Below, piece after piece: positions 20,879 through 28,530 of a stretch of DNA of 64,000 nt. The stretch's first letter is position 1. Every line of letters begins with the position of its first letter. Below the pieces are notes generated by a model. The model ran no database searches and had not been told where the DNA came from. It worked only from the letters and a program-made list of their open reading frames with translations. A program made the translations under genes and the position numbers. This stretch comes from Alphaproteobacteria bacterium. Lineage in GTDB: Bacteria > Pseudomonadota > Alphaproteobacteria > Micropepsales > Micropepsaceae. The DNA is taken from contig JAFKEW010000063.1 in assembly GCA_017308375.1 (NCBI GenBank), positions 1 through 64,000 of the forward strand, in the 5' to 3' direction.

Positions 20879-21406
20879 TCAGCCGAGCGGCGCACCGTCG
20901 GCACAAACCGGTTCATCGATGCGGGCGCGCGCGATGGTGCCGGCCAGCGTGTCGAGTGCGCCATCGGCAAGCGCAAGGCCAAGCAGGCGTGAAGGATCGA
21001 CCGGCCCCGGAAAGCGCAAACGCCCGCGCGGAACGGGCGTGAAGCCGACGCGGGCATAATAAGGCGGATCGCCGACCAGCAGGATGACGCGGTGGCCCTT
21101 GGCGCGCGCCTCCTCGATGCCGCGTGTCATCAACGCAATGCCGATGCCGCGGCCGCGCTGATCGGACTGCACCGCCAGCGGCCCGAGCAGAAGGGCCGGA
21201 ACCGTGCCCGCCGCAATCGGCCAGAAGCGGATCGAACCACGCAAAATCCCCTCCTCCACCGCGACGAAACCCAGTTGCTCATCCGGCGCCACACCATCCC
21301 GAAGGCGATAGGCGGATTTCGCGAAACGGCCGGGGCCGAAGCTTTTCACCGACAGATCGTCAACCAGGGGTGAATCCTCGGGCCGCTCGGGCCGGATTTG
21401 CCACAT
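20879..21406 (-). CDS. GNAT family N-acetyltransferase (YhbS-like)
   Basis: The 175-residue protein shows the acetyl-CoA binding core LLLGPLAVQSDQRGRGIGIA (motif A, Q/RxxGxG/A) and the downstream segment ILLVGDPPYYARVGFTPVPR that is typical of YhbS-type members. The N-terminus IRPERPEDSPLVDDLS is the usual GNAT beta1-alpha1. The acyl acceptor is unknown. It is 18 bases upstream of the GFA gene on the same strand. Confidence 0.85.
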   Translation of the reverse strand: MWQIRPERPEDSPLVDDLSVKSFGPGRFAKSAYRLRDGVAPDEQLGFVAVEEGILRGSIRFWPIAAGTVPALLLGPLAVQSDQRGRGIGIALMTRGIEEARAKGHRVILLVGDPPYYARVGFTPVPRGRLRFPGPVDPSRLLGLALADGALDTLAGTIARARIDEPVCADGAPLG

Positions 21407-21475
21407 CGTTTGCCTCTTTTATGCCGCGCCCGCGCTCGCTAGGCTCCGGCAGCTATTGGAGACGGAGGTAATCTC

Positions 21476-22393
21476 ATGGGAGTGCTGGAAGGCAAGGTCG
21501 TTCTCGTTACCGGGGCGGCGAACGGTATCGGCAAGGAATGCGCCCTCCTGGCGGCCAAGGAAGGCGCCAAGGTGGTGGTGAACGATCTGGGCGGCGGCGT
21601 TGCCGGCGGCGACGAAGGTTCGGCCGGCCCTGCGGAACAGGTGGTGCAGCAGATCAAACAGGCCGGCGGCGAAGCCGTTTCCAATTCCGACAGCGTGACC
21701 AGCCGGCCCGGCGTCGCGCGCATGATCGAACAGGCGTTGGATACCTTCAAAGGCCTGCACGCGATCATCAATCCCGCGGGCATCCTGCGCGATACCATGT
21801 TCCACAAGATGAGCGACAAGGACTGGGACAGCGTGCTCGAAGTGCATCTGCAGGGCAGCTACAATGTCTGCCACGCGGCGGTGAGCCATTTCCGCGAGCA
21901 GCAGGAGGGAAGCTTCGTGCTGTTCACCTCCACCTCCGGGCTGATCGGCAATGTGGGCCAGGCCAATTACGCGGCGGCGAAGATGGGCATTGTCGGCATG
22001 TCGCGCATTCTGGCGATGGAAGGTGCGATGAAGAATGTGCGTTCCAACACCATCGCGCCGTTCGCCTGGACCCGCATGATCGCGACCATTCCGGTGAAGG
22101 ACGAAGCCAGCGCTGAACGCGTGGAGCGGATGAAGAACATGATGCGCGCCGATCAGGTGGCGCAACTGGCCGTGGCACTCGCCTCGCCCGCGACCAAGGA
22201 TGTTTCGGGACAGATTTTCGCCGCACGCGGCAATGAAGTCTTCCTGATGAGCCAGCCACGGCCGATCCGCGGCATCGGCAAGGTGGAAGGCTGGACGCCG
22301 GAAACCATTGCCAATCACTGCATGCCGGCCCTGAAGCCGAGCTTCTTCGATCTGGGCGCCACCACCAGCGTATTCGGCTGGGACCCGATCTGA
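21476..22393 (+). CDS. Short-chain dehydrogenase, (3R)-hydroxyacyl-CoA dehydrogenase-like
   Basis: A 305-residue classical SDR. The cofactor motif is TGAANGIG (14-21), followed by VVNDLGGG, the insert shared with the dehydrogenase domain of peroxisomal multifunctional enzyme type 2. Catalytic Ser lies in FTSTSGLIG, and Tyr/Lys in YAAAKMG. The usual NNAG reads NPAG here (IINPAGILRD), keeping the key first Asn. The long C-terminal tail (WTPETIANHCMPA) is also family-typical. The role is likely in acyl-CoA or steroid-like beta-oxidation; the substrate is inferred. A good ribosome site (GGAGGT) precedes the ATG. Confidence 0.85.
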   Translation: MGVLEGKVVLVTGAANGIGKECALLAAKEGAKVVVNDLGGGVAGGDEGSAGPAEQVVQQIKQAGGEAVSNSDSVTSRPGVARMIEQALDTFKGLHAIINPAGILRDTMFHKMSDKDWDSVLEVHLQGSYNVCHAAVSHFREQQEGSFVLFTSTSGLIGNVGQANYAAAKMGIVGMSRILAMEGAMKNVRSNTIAPFAWTRMIATIPVKDEASAERVERMKNMMRADQVAQLAVALASPATKDVSGQIFAARGNEVFLMSQPRPIRGIGKVEGWTPETIANHCMPALKPSFFDLGATTSVFGWDPI

Positions 22394-22870
22394 TCACCAA
22401 TAAGGGCTTTGCGGTGCTTCGCCCCGGAGTTCGGCGAGGCGCCGCAAAACGCCCGGTGCGGTTCCGGGCGGGGGCGCCGCCGGGTCCGCGAAGACGATTT
22501 CCCGCACTTCGAAATTCGGCCTGAAAGACAAGACCGCGCCGCGCACGCGAAACAGCGCGATAGCATTGGTGGCAAGAACCGATTTGCGTGTGTAGAGCCC
22601 GAACAGTTCGCATGAGCGATAGGCGGTCAGCCCGACCTCCTCCCGCAACTCACGGATCACCGCGTCGGACGCGGCCTCACCCCGGCCGGCACCGCCGCCG
22701 GGCAGAAGCCAGCCATGTCGATAGGTGTATGTATGACGCGCGAGCAGGATGCGGCCATGCTCATCTTCCACCAGCGCATGCGCGCCAAACGCCACCGGCG
22801 AAAGCATCGCGCGCAGAAAAAGGTGCAGGCCCAGTTTGCGTTTCGCAGGCGCGCCCGCGGCAGTGCTCAT
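22394..22870 (-). CDS. NUDIX hydrolase
   Basis: A 158-residue protein with an intact NUDIX box: GGGAGRGEAASDAVIRELRE followed by EVGL. Upstream are RILLARHTYTYRHGWLLPGG, where the strand-loop enters the box. The substrate cannot be inferred. ATG 22870 is preferred to the earlier TTG because it avoids overlap with possible regulatory sequence. It converges with the SDR gene with no bases between the stops. Confidence 0.82.
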   Translation of the reverse strand: MSTAAGAPAKRKLGLHLFLRAMLSPVAFGAHALVEDEHGRILLARHTYTYRHGWLLPGGGAGRGEAASDAVIRELREEVGLTAYRSCELFGLYTRKSVLATNAIALFRVRGAVLSFRPNFEVREIVFADPAAPPPGTAPGVLRRLAELRGEAPQSPYW

Positions 22871-22874
22871 CCCC

Positions 22875-22890
22875 GTAACCAATTCGTAAC
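22875..22890. promoter_or_regulatory. Weak CtrA-box-like motif (GTAA-N7-GTAAC)
   Basis: GTAA-N7-GTAAC differs from the CtrA consensus TTAA-N7-TTAAC by one base in each half. A second weak match, TTAA-N7-TATAC, lies at 22954-22969. Both fall between the NUDIX gene and the CheY-like gene, which leads into motA. Each alone is weak. Confidence 0.3.
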
Positions 22891-23002
22891 CATGTTAACG
22901 CATCCTTTCATTCACGATTTGGTACCGGTGGCCGGGGCACCGGGAATGCCGCATTAACCGCTTGTATACTGCATTTCCGTCTTTCCAGAACCGCAGAACG
23001 CA

Positions 23003-23518
23003 ATGACCAAAGCGCATTTTGACGATCTGAAAGCCCTTGTCGTCGATGACAACGCGCATATGCGCGAACTTCTCCATGCGCTGCTGAATGTGCTGGGCAT
23101 CCGGGAGGTCGTGGAAGCTGCCGATGGCGAGGCGGGCTATGCCGCACTGGCCCAGTATCAGCCCGATTTCATTCTGACCGATCTTGCGATGCAGCCGGTG
23201 GACGGAATTGAATTCACCCGCCGCGTGCGCCTTTCGCCCGATACGCCGAACCCCTTCGTGCCGATTATCATGGTGAGCGGACATACCGAACGCAATCGCG
23301 TGGAAGCGGCCCGCGATGCCGGTGTGACCGAGATGCTGGCCAAGCCGATTACAACACAAAGCCTGTTCGCCCGGATCGCCGAAATCGTGGAACACCCGCG
23401 CGCCTTTGTACGCTGCGACAGCTATTTCGGGCCCGACCGGCGCAGGCGCCACGGCGATAGCCATAGCGGCCCCTGGCTCAGGTTTGACGATTCCGCCCCG
23501 GACGTGGTGACCATCTGA
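23003..23518 (+). CDS. CheY-like response regulator with Arg-rich C-terminal tail
   Basis: A 171-residue protein with a single receiver domain (about 8-130): acidic pair DD at 15-16, phosphoacceptor Asp60 in FILTDLAM, Ser92 and Lys114 in MLAKPI. There is no DNA-binding or enzymatic domain. The tail carries YFGPDRRRRH (141-150). Arg-rich tails on CheY-like proteins are known in the Caulobacter Cle family, where they bind c-di-GMP and tune the flagellar motor. Assignment to that group is an inference. Its stop overlaps the HPt start by one base and motA follows, which fits a motor role. Confidence 0.82.
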   Translation: MTKAHFDDLKALVVDDNAHMRELLHALLNVLGIREVVEAADGEAGYAALAQYQPDFILTDLAMQPVDGIEFTRRVRLSPDTPNPFVPIIMVSGHTERNRVEAARDAGVTEMLAKPITTQSLFARIAEIVEHPRAFVRCDSYFGPDRRRRHGDSHSGPWLRFDDSAPDVVTI

Positions 23519-24087
23519 TGCCGGGCGAAAGGAACCAGGATGCGGGCGAACGGCTGTTGCCCAATGGCGCTGCGATCATCGCCGCCGAAAACTGCCCTGC
23601 ATTGCTGACGCCGGCGGAAGCGCGCCATTTCGCGGCGCTGCTGAGAAGCGAAGCGGCCAGAATGCGTGGCGAAAACATTGTGGCCGCACGCAAACAATCG
23701 CTGACAGAAGCCGTTCTGGGCGAAGTAAGCGGCCTTGAACACGCAAAAGATCAGAGCGGCACGAAACACCTTTACGCGCATGCCCACGAAATCCGCGGCC
23801 TTGCCGGGATGGCGGGCCTTTCCACCGCGGGCCGCATCGCGAACGACCTCTGCCAATATCTGGATGCGCTGCCGGCAGATATCACGCTGCCCGATCCGAT
23901 GACCGTCGAACTGCATGTGCGCGCGATCGGCCGTGCCGCGCGTGCGCCGTGGGAGGCCGAAGATGTCGGCACGGCCGTCGCCGAAACGCTGAACCGGCTG
24001 GTCGCCCGCAATCTGACGCAAACCCGTTCTGCCGTGGAACCGGTGCACGATGCACCGCCGGAAGCCGCCAAGCCGGATGCGCCTTAA
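23518..24087 (+). CDS. HPt-like phosphotransfer protein
   Basis: A 189-residue, mostly helical protein. HAHEIRGLAGMAGL (about 88-101) matches the HPt phospho-His context (H-x-x-K/R-G), with His90 as the likely phosphorylated residue. An N-terminal region (TPAEARHFAALLRSEAARMR) is predicted helical. The Pro/Ala-rich C-terminal tail looks disordered. It directly follows the CheY-like gene (TGATG junction), so the pair probably exchange phosphoryl groups. No histidine kinase is adjacent. Confidence 0.65.
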   Translation: MPGERNQDAGERLLPNGAAIIAAENCPALLTPAEARHFAALLRSEAARMRGENIVAARKQSLTEAVLGEVSGLEHAKDQSGTKHLYAHAHEIRGLAGMAGLSTAGRIANDLCQYLDALPADITLPDPMTVELHVRAIGRAARAPWEAEDVGTAVAETLNRLVARNLTQTRSAVEPVHDAPPEAAKPDAP

Positions 24088-24099
24088 CCATTCGCTAAC
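24084..24099. promoter_or_regulatory. CtrA-box-like motif upstream of motA
   Basis: TTAA-N7-CTAAC differs by one base from the CtrA consensus TTAA-N7-TTAAC. It begins at the HPt stop codon, about 120 bases upstream of the motA ATG, suggesting a cell-cycle-controlled promoter for motA. Confidence 0.45.
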
Positions 24100-24217
24100 A
24101 AACAGCGCTGGCGGGACAAGGCGTCGCGCAGGCATTTATCGCTCCTTAAGCCCTTCTCTTAATACTGACGGCCGGTAAAAGCGCGCGCCTTTCGTGCCGC
24201 GCGTGGCGGGCGCATTC

Positions 24218-25090
24218 ATGCTTCAGATCGGCGGTCTGATATTCCTGTTCGTGGCGGTGTTCGGCGGATTTCTGATGTCCGGCGGCTCCATCGGCGTGAT
24301 TGCGGAGGCGCTGCCCCACGAAACGCTGACCATTGGCGGGGCGGCGCTGGCCGCACTTCTGATCGGCGGTTCGCTCTATTCGCTGAAGAAGATTGGCGGT
24401 GAGACCGGGAAGATCGTGTCCGGACCGAAATGGAAACCGGCCGATTACACCGATCTTCTGTGCCTGCTTTACCTGCTGACCAAGACGATGAAGACCAAGG
24501 GGCTGATCGCGCTGGAAAAGCATATCGAGCAGCCGACCGAGTCACCGATCTTCAAACGCTATCCCCGCATCACCAAGGATCATTTCGCACTCGCCTTCAT
24601 TTGCGACACGCTGCGCATGATGACCATGAGCCTGGAAGACCCCCACCAGGTCGAAGCGGCCATGGAAAAGCAGCTTGAAAAGCATCATTACGAGGCGCTG
24701 GCGACCTCCAACGCGCTACAGACCATGGCGGATGGCCTGCCCGCACTCGGCATCGTGGCGGCCGTGCTGGGCGTGATCAAAACCATGGGCGCGATTTCGG
24801 AACCGCCGGAGGTGCTGGGCCGGATGATCGGCTCCGCCCTCGTCGGCACCTTCATGGGCGTGTTCCTCGCCTATGGCATTGTCGGGCCGATTGCGACGCG
24901 GCTGAAAGCCATCGCCGAAGAAGAGGCGCTGTTCTACCACGTCATCCGCGACATTCTGGTGGCGCATCTGCATGGCAATGCGGCGCAGGTTTCGGTTGAA
25001 ATCGGCCGCGGCAGCGTGCCGAGCGTGGCGCAGCCGACGTTCCAGGAACTGGAAGCGGCCCTGGAATCAATCCCGCCGGAGCCGGCGTAA
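24218..25090 (+). CDS. motA: Flagellar motor stator protein MotA
   Basis: A 290-residue inner-membrane protein that forms, with MotB, the proton-driven stator. Four hydrophobic segments occur in the MotA pattern (about 5-22, 30-50, 165-185, 200-222). The conserved cytoplasmic loop contains KYPRITKDH-like sequence (RYPRITKDHFALAFICDTLR) and the pore helix has DGLPALGIVAAVLGVIKTMG. ATG 24218 gives the usual N-terminus; GTG 24194 is possible. motB is not adjacent, as in Caulobacter. Confidence 0.95.
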   Translation: MLQIGGLIFLFVAVFGGFLMSGGSIGVIAEALPHETLTIGGAALAALLIGGSLYSLKKIGGETGKIVSGPKWKPADYTDLLCLLYLLTKTMKTKGLIALEKHIEQPTESPIFKRYPRITKDHFALAFICDTLRMMTMSLEDPHQVEAAMEKQLEKHHYEALATSNALQTMADGLPALGIVAAVLGVIKTMGAISEPPEVLGRMIGSALVGTFMGVFLAYGIVGPIATRLKAIAEEEALFYHVIRDILVAHLHGNAAQVSVEIGRGSVPSVAQPTFQELEAALESIPPEPA

Positions 25091-25255
25091 CAGCAGCGGC
25101 GCGGGCTGCCGCCCCTCCCCCAACGCCACAAAGAAGGTCGCAAGCGCACCGGCAAGCAGACCGTAAGGCACCGCGGCCAGCACATCGCGATCCGCCCCCA
25201 GCACGATGATGCTGGTGACCAGAATACCGATCCATTGCGCGATGTTTTTTGGCAC
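25067..25255 (-). CDS. Small membrane protein, hypothetical, behind CtrA-type boxes
   Basis: A 62-residue product with two hydrophobic stretches (about 7-21 and 26-46) and a strongly basic end (LLLRRLRRD). It starts at GTG 25255 with GAGGG nearby, and its 3' end overlaps the motA 3' end by 24 bases, tail to tail. No family was recognised. Support comes from the membrane-protein character and from two exact TTAA-N7-TTAA sites directly upstream of its start. Confidence 0.55.
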   Translation of the reverse strand: MPKNIAQWIGILVTSIIVLGADRDVLAAVPYGLLAGALATFFVALGEGRQPAPLLLRRLRRD

Positions 25256-25283
25256 AACGCCCTCTTTGGAGTGTTGGCCGATT

Positions 25284-25298
25284 TTAACCCCCCGTTAA
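25284..25298. promoter_or_regulatory. CtrA-type box 1 (exact TTAA-N7-TTAA)
   Basis: TTAA, seven bases (CCCCCCG), TTAA: an exact match to the core CtrA recognition pattern. It is 29 bases upstream of the GTG of the 62-residue membrane-protein gene, a spacing compatible with overlap of its core promoter. Confidence 0.6.
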
Positions 25299-25318
25299 GC
25301 TTTGCCGTCCAGCAAAAT

Positions 25319-25333
25319 TTAACGAATGGTTAA
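25319..25333. promoter_or_regulatory. CtrA-type box 2 (exact TTAA-N7-TTAA)
   Basis: A second exact TTAA-N7-TTAA (spacer CGAATGG) begins 35 bases from the start of the first, in a short AT-rich island. The only gene starting from this intergenic region is the minus-strand small membrane protein; motA and the ALDH gene both end into it. Confidence 0.6.
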
Positions 25334-25345
25334 TTTTATGCTTCG

Positions 25346-26842
25346 TCACGGCCCGATGTCGAAGGAAATGCCCTGGGCCAGCGGCAGCGCATCGGAATAA
25401 TTCACCGTCGCAGTCTGCCGCCGCATATAGGCCTTCCAGGCGTCGGAGCCGCTCTCCCGCCCGCCGCCGGTTTCCTTTTCACCGCCGAAGGCGCCGCCGA
25501 TCTCCGCCCCCGAAGGGCCGATATTCACATTGGCGATGCCGCAATCCGAACCGGCCGCGGCGAGGAATTTCTCCGCTTCCTGCATGTCCTGCGTGAAAAC
25601 GCAGGAGGACAAGCCTTGCGGCACCGCATTGTGTTGCGCGATAGCCGTATCGAAATCGGCATAGCGCATCACATAAAGGATGGGTGCAAAGGTTTCGCGC
25701 ATCACCACCGGCGTCTGATCCGGCATTTCCGCAATCGCAGGGTGAACATAAAAGGCGTTGGGAAATTCCCGTTCCAGCGTTCGGCCGCCGCCCGTGATGC
25801 GCCCGCCCTCAGCTTCGGCATCGTGCAAGGCGCGCTGCATAGCCTCGAACGCGGGCCGGTCGATCAGCGGGCCGACCAGCGTGCCGGTTTCAAGCGGGCT
25901 GCCGATGGGAAGGCCGGCATAAATCGCCTTCAATTGCGGCACCAGTTTTTCATAAACGGCCTCATGCACGAACAGGCGGCGCAGGCTGGTGCAACGCTGG
26001 CCGGCCGTGCCCACCGCGGAAAAGACAATCGCGCGCAAAGCAAGATCGAGCCGCGCGGACGGGCACACGATCATCGCGTTGTTGCCGCCAAGTTCGAGGA
26101 TCGAACGCCCGAAGCGGGCGGCCACCACCGGCCCCAGTTCGCGGCCCATACGGGTGGAGCCCGTGGCGCTAACGACCGGGATGCGCGCATCTTTGGCAAG
26201 CCGTTCGCCCGCATCGCGCAAACCCAGAACGACTTGCGACAGATGCGCGGGCACATCGCCGAACCGCGATGCGGCGCGGGCAAAAAGTGCCTGTACCGCA
26301 AGGGCGGTCAACGGTGTCTTCTCACTCGGCTTCCAGAGCACGCTGTCGCCGCAGACAAGCGCGAGCGCCGCATTCCACGACCACACCGCAACCGGGAAAT
26401 TGAACGCGGAGATGATCGCGACGGGGCCGGCGGGATGCCATTGTTCCATCATGCGATGGCCCGGCCGTTCGGAAGCAATGGTGAGACCATAAAGCTGGCG
26501 CGAAAGACCGACGGCGAAATCGCAGATGTCAATCATCTCCTGCACTTCGCCGAGACCCTCCTGCAGGATCTTGCCCATTTCCAGACTGACAAGGCGGCCG
26601 AGCATATCCTTGTGCGCGCGCAATTCTTCCCCGAAGAGGCGCACCAGTTCGCCGCGACGGGGCGCAGGCACAAGCCGCCAGGCGTGAAACGCCGCAACAC
26701 TTTGCGCGATCTTGCGATCGATCGCGGCCGCATCATCGAACGCAACGCGGCCGATTTCGGCACCATCGGCCGGCGAATGCACGGCGTGATCGCCGCTAAC
26801 CGGCTTGATGGCGAAATGGCTGAGAATTTCCGCGGCGTGCAT
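25346..26842 (-). CDS. Aldehyde dehydrogenase family 7 (aminoadipate-semialdehyde dehydrogenase type)
   Basis: The 498-residue NAD(P)-dependent enzyme is predicted to oxidise L-2-aminoadipate 6-semialdehyde (in equilibrium with piperideine-6-carboxylate) to L-2-aminoadipate. ALDH hallmarks are FNFPVAVWSWNAALAL, ELGGNNAMIV (catalytic Glu) and GTAGQRCTSLRRL (catalytic Cys). The C-terminal GAFGGEKETGGGRESGSDAW is characteristic of ALDH7/antiquitin. It follows the ThDP enzyme by 11 bases and saccharopine dehydrogenase upstream, which supports lysine catabolism. Confidence 0.93.
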   Translation of the reverse strand: MHAAEILSHFAIKPVSGDHAVHSPADGAEIGRVAFDDAAAIDRKIAQSVAAFHAWRLVPAPRRGELVRLFGEELRAHKDMLGRLVSLEMGKILQEGLGEVQEMIDICDFAVGLSRQLYGLTIASERPGHRMMEQWHPAGPVAIISAFNFPVAVWSWNAALALVCGDSVLWKPSEKTPLTALAVQALFARAASRFGDVPAHLSQVVLGLRDAGERLAKDARIPVVSATGSTRMGRELGPVVAARFGRSILELGGNNAMIVCPSARLDLALRAIVFSAVGTAGQRCTSLRRLFVHEAVYEKLVPQLKAIYAGLPIGSPLETGTLVGPLIDRPAFEAMQRALHDAEAEGGRITGGGRTLEREFPNAFYVHPAIAEMPDQTPVVMRETFAPILYVMRYADFDTAIAQHNAVPQGLSSCVFTQDMQEAEKFLAAAGSDCGIANVNIGPSGAEIGGAFGGEKETGGGRESGSDAWKAYMRRQTATVNYSDALPLAQGISFDIGP

Positions 26843-26853
26843 CGGGCAAACTC

Positions 26854-28506
26854 CTATTTCCGGGCGGCCCGCAAGCCTGACAAGGTCGCCGTGGGCGAGA
26901 TGGCTTCGGGATCGACATGGATGTGGATCAGCGCCGGGCGTTTCGCGGCTTCAGCCTCATGGAAGGCCTGCGCAAAATCGACCGTACGGGTGACATGAAA
27001 GCCAAGCGCGCCATAGGCGCGGGCGAGTGCGACGAAATCCGGATTTGCAAGCCCGGTGCCGATGGTGCGGCCGGGATATTCGCGTTCCTGGTGCATGCGG
27101 ATGGTGCCGTACATGCCGTTGTCGAACACCAGAAAGATGACGGCGGCGTGATATTGCACGGCGGTCGCCAGTTCCTGCCCGTTCATCAGGAAACAGCCGT
27201 CACCGGCACTGGCGATCACCATGCGGTCTGGATGCAGGACTTTCGCGGCCACCGCAGCCGGCACACCGTAACCCATGGCGCCGCTGGTCGGACCAAGCAG
27301 CGTCGGAAAGCCGCGATAGGGATAGAAGCGGTGCAGCCAGGCGGCATAATTGCCCGCGCCATTGGCCATGATCGCATCCGGCGGCAGATGATTGCCGAGC
27401 CAGGCGAAAATGTCGGAGGGATTGACGCCTCCGGGCGCGGCCACAGGCTTCGCCCAATCTTCGCACGCCGCGCGCGCTTCCGCTCGCCATTGCTGCCAGT
27501 GCGGTTGAATGGCGAGACTTGCCGCTTCACGCAGGAACGGCCCGACACCCGACAGGATCGCCAGATCGGCCTGATAGACACGGTTCAATTCATCCGCACC
27601 CGGATGAACATGTACCAGCGCCTGTCGCGGCGAAGGCACCGCCAGCCGGGTATAGCCGGCTGTGGTCATTTCGCCGAGGCGCGCGCCCACAACGATGAGA
27701 AGATCACTGTCGCGAATATGGCCGACCAGACGCGGATCGGCCCCGATGCCAAGGTCGCCACAGAAATTCGGATGCGTGTTGTCGAAACGATCCTTGGCGC
27801 GGAACGAAGTACAGACCGGCAGATCCGCGCGCTCGGCGAAAATGCGTGCATCCTCTATCGCCTGCCGGTCCCAGCCGGGGCCGCCCAGCACCAGAAACGG
27901 ACGTTCCGCCTTCGCGAGCCGCGCACGAAGCCCCGCCATATCGGCGGCAGACGGCGAGGGTTCGGTTTTCACATAAGGTCTGGCATCGCCCGCTTCGCAG
28001 ATGGCGGACAGCACATCTTCCGGCAGGGACAACACCACCGGGCCGGGCCGGCCGGAGGTGGCGGTGTGAAACGCGCGCGCGACATATTCCGGGATGCGGT
28101 TGGCATCGCGGATTTCCGCCGCCCATTTCGCCAGCGGCGTGAACATGGCGCGGAAATCGACTTCCTGAAACGCCTCGCGATCCAGCATGGCCTGATCGGC
28201 CTGCCCGATGAAAAGGATCATCGGCGTTGAATCCTGAAACGCAGTGTGTACGCCGATGGAGGCATTGGTGGCACCGGGCCCGCGCGTCACAAAACAGATG
28301 CCGGGCCGCCCGGTCAGTTTGCCATAGGCCTCCGCCATATTGGCGGCGCCACCTTCCTGACGGCAGACGATCAGGCGGATGGCATCCTGCGCGCCATAAA
28401 GCGCATCGAGTGCGGCCAGATAGCTTTCACCGGGCACGCAGAACACATGATCCGCGCCGTGAATCTTCAAAGCATCGATCAGGGCCTGACCGCCGGTGCG
28501 CGCCAT
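26854..28506 (-). CDS. Thiamine-diphosphate-dependent enzyme, acetolactate synthase-like
   Basis: A 550-residue three-domain ThDP enzyme. The N-terminal PYR domain has VFCVPGESYLAALDAL and the catalytic Glu in CRQEGGAANMAEAYG. The central domain (about 190-330) binds nucleotide in related enzymes. The C-terminal PP domain has the ThDP/Mg motif GDGCFLMNGQEL. ATG 28506 follows AGGAG at good spacing. It lies between saccharopine dehydrogenase and ALDH7 genes with short gaps (24 and 11 bases), so it is probably co-transcribed with lysine catabolism. Its reaction is unknown; a 2-oxoacid such as 2-oxoadipate is a reasonable but unproven substrate. Confidence 0.88.
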   Translation of the reverse strand: MARTGGQALIDALKIHGADHVFCVPGESYLAALDALYGAQDAIRLIVCRQEGGAANMAEAYGKLTGRPGICFVTRGPGATNASIGVHTAFQDSTPMILFIGQADQAMLDREAFQEVDFRAMFTPLAKWAAEIRDANRIPEYVARAFHTATSGRPGPVVLSLPEDVLSAICEAGDARPYVKTEPSPSAADMAGLRARLAKAERPFLVLGGPGWDRQAIEDARIFAERADLPVCTSFRAKDRFDNTHPNFCGDLGIGADPRLVGHIRDSDLLIVVGARLGEMTTAGYTRLAVPSPRQALVHVHPGADELNRVYQADLAILSGVGPFLREAASLAIQPHWQQWRAEARAACEDWAKPVAAPGGVNPSDIFAWLGNHLPPDAIMANGAGNYAAWLHRFYPYRGFPTLLGPTSGAMGYGVPAAVAAKVLHPDRMVIASAGDGCFLMNGQELATAVQYHAAVIFLVFDNGMYGTIRMHQEREYPGRTIGTGLANPDFVALARAYGALGFHVTRTVDFAQAFHEAEAAKRPALIHIHVDPEAISPTATLSGLRAARK

Positions 28507-28530
28507 CACGTCCGCTCCTTTGGCTGGGGC

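Noticed and set aside
24146..24162. TTAA-N9-TTAA upstream of motA
   Set aside because: The spacer is nine bases, not the seven required for a CtrA box.
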